In this document: positions 15,492-16,496 of the stretch, piece after piece
Numbering within the stretch: the stretch's first letter is position 1
How the letters are laid out: each line of letters starts with the position of its first letter
Assembly (NCBI GenBank): GCA_007135355.1
Contig: SLJA01000337.1
Span: 1-16,496 of the forward strand
DNA length: 16,496 nucleotides
Direction: 5' to 3'
Source of the DNA: Wenzhouxiangella sp.
GTDB taxonomy: Bacteria; Pseudomonadota; Gammaproteobacteria; Xanthomonadales; Wenzhouxiangellaceae
The notes under the pieces: model-generated
What the model saw: only the letters and a program-made list of their open reading frames with translations
What the model was told of the DNA's origin: nothing
Database searches by the model: none
Program-made: the position numbers and the translations under genes

Positions 15492-15754
15492 CGCTGCTCC
15501 ACCAGGATGCCGACCTGACCCGGCCGCTGCATGTTCAGGCGCTCACGCGCCTGGCGCTCGACACGTCCGGTTTCCGCCAGCCAGGCCTGCTCCAGCTGCA
15601 GCCGGCTCCACTCCACGCTGGCCACGTCCCGATCCGCGGCAGCCGCCTGCAGCGCCCCGAACAGCTGGCGCGACTCGTGACGCAAGACAACGATGCCGAT
15701 GGCGCTGGCCAGCAGGCAGATCAAAAGCAGCGCAAACAGCAGCCAGCGCATCAT
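15488..15754 (-). CDS. ftsL: Cell division protein FtsL
   Basis: FtsL is a small bitopic protein that forms a complex with FtsB and FtsQ and helps activate FtsWI. The 88-residue product starts MMRWLLFALLLICLLASAIG, a single membrane segment at about residues 4-24. An extracytoplasmic alpha-helical coiled-coil region follows (RQLFGALQAAAADRDVASVE), then LQLEQAWLAETGRVERQARE and a proline-glycine end. I chose the ATG at 15754 because it overlaps the rsmH stop as ATGA and has AGGAGG about 4 bases upstream. A longer frame from 15823 would lie inside rsmH. FtsL sequences are poorly conserved, so the call rests on size, topology and position between rsmH and ftsI. Confidence 0.93.
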   Translation of the reverse strand: MMRWLLFALLLICLLASAIGIVVLRHESRQLFGALQAAAADRDVASVEWSRLQLEQAWLAETGRVERQARERLNMQRPGQVGILVEQR

Positions 15755-16496
15755 GCCGCCTCCTCGCATAACTTCTCCGCCACGCGCATGCGGGCGCTGC
15801 GGGCGCGCGGATTGGCGGCGCATTCAGCCGCATCCGGACGCACCAGGCCGCCGACCAGTTTCAAGCGCGGCCGGAAAGGACGCGCCAGCGGCATCCGGCG
15901 CGATCCGGCCGGCGGCTTGGCGAGCGCGCGCCAGGCCTGCTTGACCCGGCGATCCTCCAGGGAATGAAAGCTGATCACGACAAAACGCCCGCCCGGCGCC
16001 AGAATATCGACACCCAGCGCCAGTGCACGCTCGAGTGCACCGAGTTCATCGTTGATATAAATTCGGATCGCCTGAAAGGTCCGAGTGGCCGGATGTCGCT
16101 CGGGTGCCGACGGACCCGCCGCCGCGGCGACGACAGCGGCCAGTTGGGCGGTGCCGGTCAGGGGCTGCTCGGTTCTCGCCTTCACGATGCTTCTTGCGAT
16201 CCTGCGTGCAAATCGTTCTTCGCCGTAGTCGCGAATCACTCGCGTCAGTTCATCTTCATCAACATGGGCCAGCCAGGCCGAAGCCGGCTGACCCCGGGTC
16301 GGGTCCATGCGCATGTCCAACGGACCGTCATCGCGAAAACTAAAACCCCGGCCCGGGTCGTCCAGCTGCGGCGAGGACACGCCGAGATCCATCAGCAGGC
16401 CGGTGACACGCCCGTGGATCGACTGGTCACGGGCCACCCGGTCCAGCTCATCAAAACGGGCATGACAGACCATGACCCGCGCATCGCCGTCAAAGC
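15751..16496 (-). CDS. rsmH: 16S rRNA (cytosine1402-N4)-methyltransferase RsmH, 5' end cut by window edge
   Basis: RsmH (MraW) uses S-adenosylmethionine to methylate N4 of C1402 in the decoding centre of 16S rRNA. The visible 248 codons cover most of the enzyme but lack roughly the first 70 residues, including the first SAM-binding motif; the frame stays open to the edge. The motifs seen are GLLMDLGVSSPQLDDPGRG, GPLDMRMDPTRGQPA, YGEERFARRIARSIV, HPATRTFQAIRIYINDEL, GGRFVVISFHSLEDRRVKQ and NPRARSARMR. An internal ATG at 16473 is not the real start. The stop overlaps the ftsL start (ATGA). In other bacteria mraZ usually lies upstream, outside this window. Confidence 0.96.
   Translation of the reverse strand, partial: FDGDARVMVCHARFDELDRVARDQSIHGRVTGLLMDLGVSSPQLDDPGRGFSFRDDGPLDMRMDPTRGQPASAWLAHVDEDELTRVIRDYGEERFARRIARSIVKARTEQPLTGTAQLAAVVAAAAGPSAPERHPATRTFQAIRIYINDELGALERALALGVDILAPGGRFVVISFHSLEDRRVKQAWRALAKPPAGSRRMPLARPFRPRLKLVGGLVRPDAAECAANPRARSARMRVAEKLCEEAA

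Overview
The window is a division and cell wall (dcw) cluster read almost entirely from the minus strand, so its gene order runs from the right edge to the left: rsmH (5' end cut off) - ftsL - ftsI - murE - murF - mraY - ftsW - murG - murC - ddlB - ftsQ - ftsA - ftsZ - lpxC. After these come a small plus-strand dciA-type gene (DUF721) and the start of secA, which runs off the left edge. Gene order, the lpxC/DUF721/secA neighbourhood, the meso-DAP-type MurE and the FtsZ tail LDIPAFLRNQAD point to a GC-rich gammaproteobacterium. A Xanthomonadales-like or related lineage is the best guess, inferred from gene content and not from any database search.

Layout: 15488-16496 holds rsmH and ftsL. 13794-15491 is ftsI (PBP3). 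12337-13797 and 11006-12337 are murE and murF, the third and final amino-acid additions to the stem peptide. 9930-11006 is mraY (lipid I synthase), 8741-9922 ftsW (septal glycan polymerase), 7683-8744 murG (lipid II synthase), 6250-7686 murC (L-Ala ligase) and 5295-6257 ddlB (D-Ala-D-Ala ligase). 4579-5328, 3354-4586 and 2026-3207 are ftsQ, ftsA and ftsZ. lpxC (lipid A deacetylase) lies at 913-1824, after a 201-base AT-rich gap. dciA (587-907) converges on lpxC and diverges from secA.

From rsmH to ftsA nearly every junction is a stop/start overlap (ATGA, TGATG, or 8 to 34 bases), which suggests one long transcript with translational coupling. The only positive gap in that run is 7 bases between mraY and ftsW. 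That is where murD normally sits, and murD is absent from the window. The first real non-coding gaps are ftsA-ftsZ (146 bases), ftsZ-lpxC (201 bases) and dciA-secA (133 bases). These are where promoters, hairpins and repeats are found.

Together the genes make the UDP-MurNAc-pentapeptide (MurC, MurE, MurF and Ddl, with MurD supplied from elsewhere), convert it to lipid II (MraY, MurG), polymerise and cross-link it at the septum (FtsW, FtsI) and build the divisome (FtsL, FtsQ, FtsA, FtsZ). No mobile elements, CRISPR arrays, tRNA or rRNA genes were seen. I found no clearly novel system. The points most worth checking are the missing murD, the repeated AT-rich region before lpxC, and a minimal DciA.
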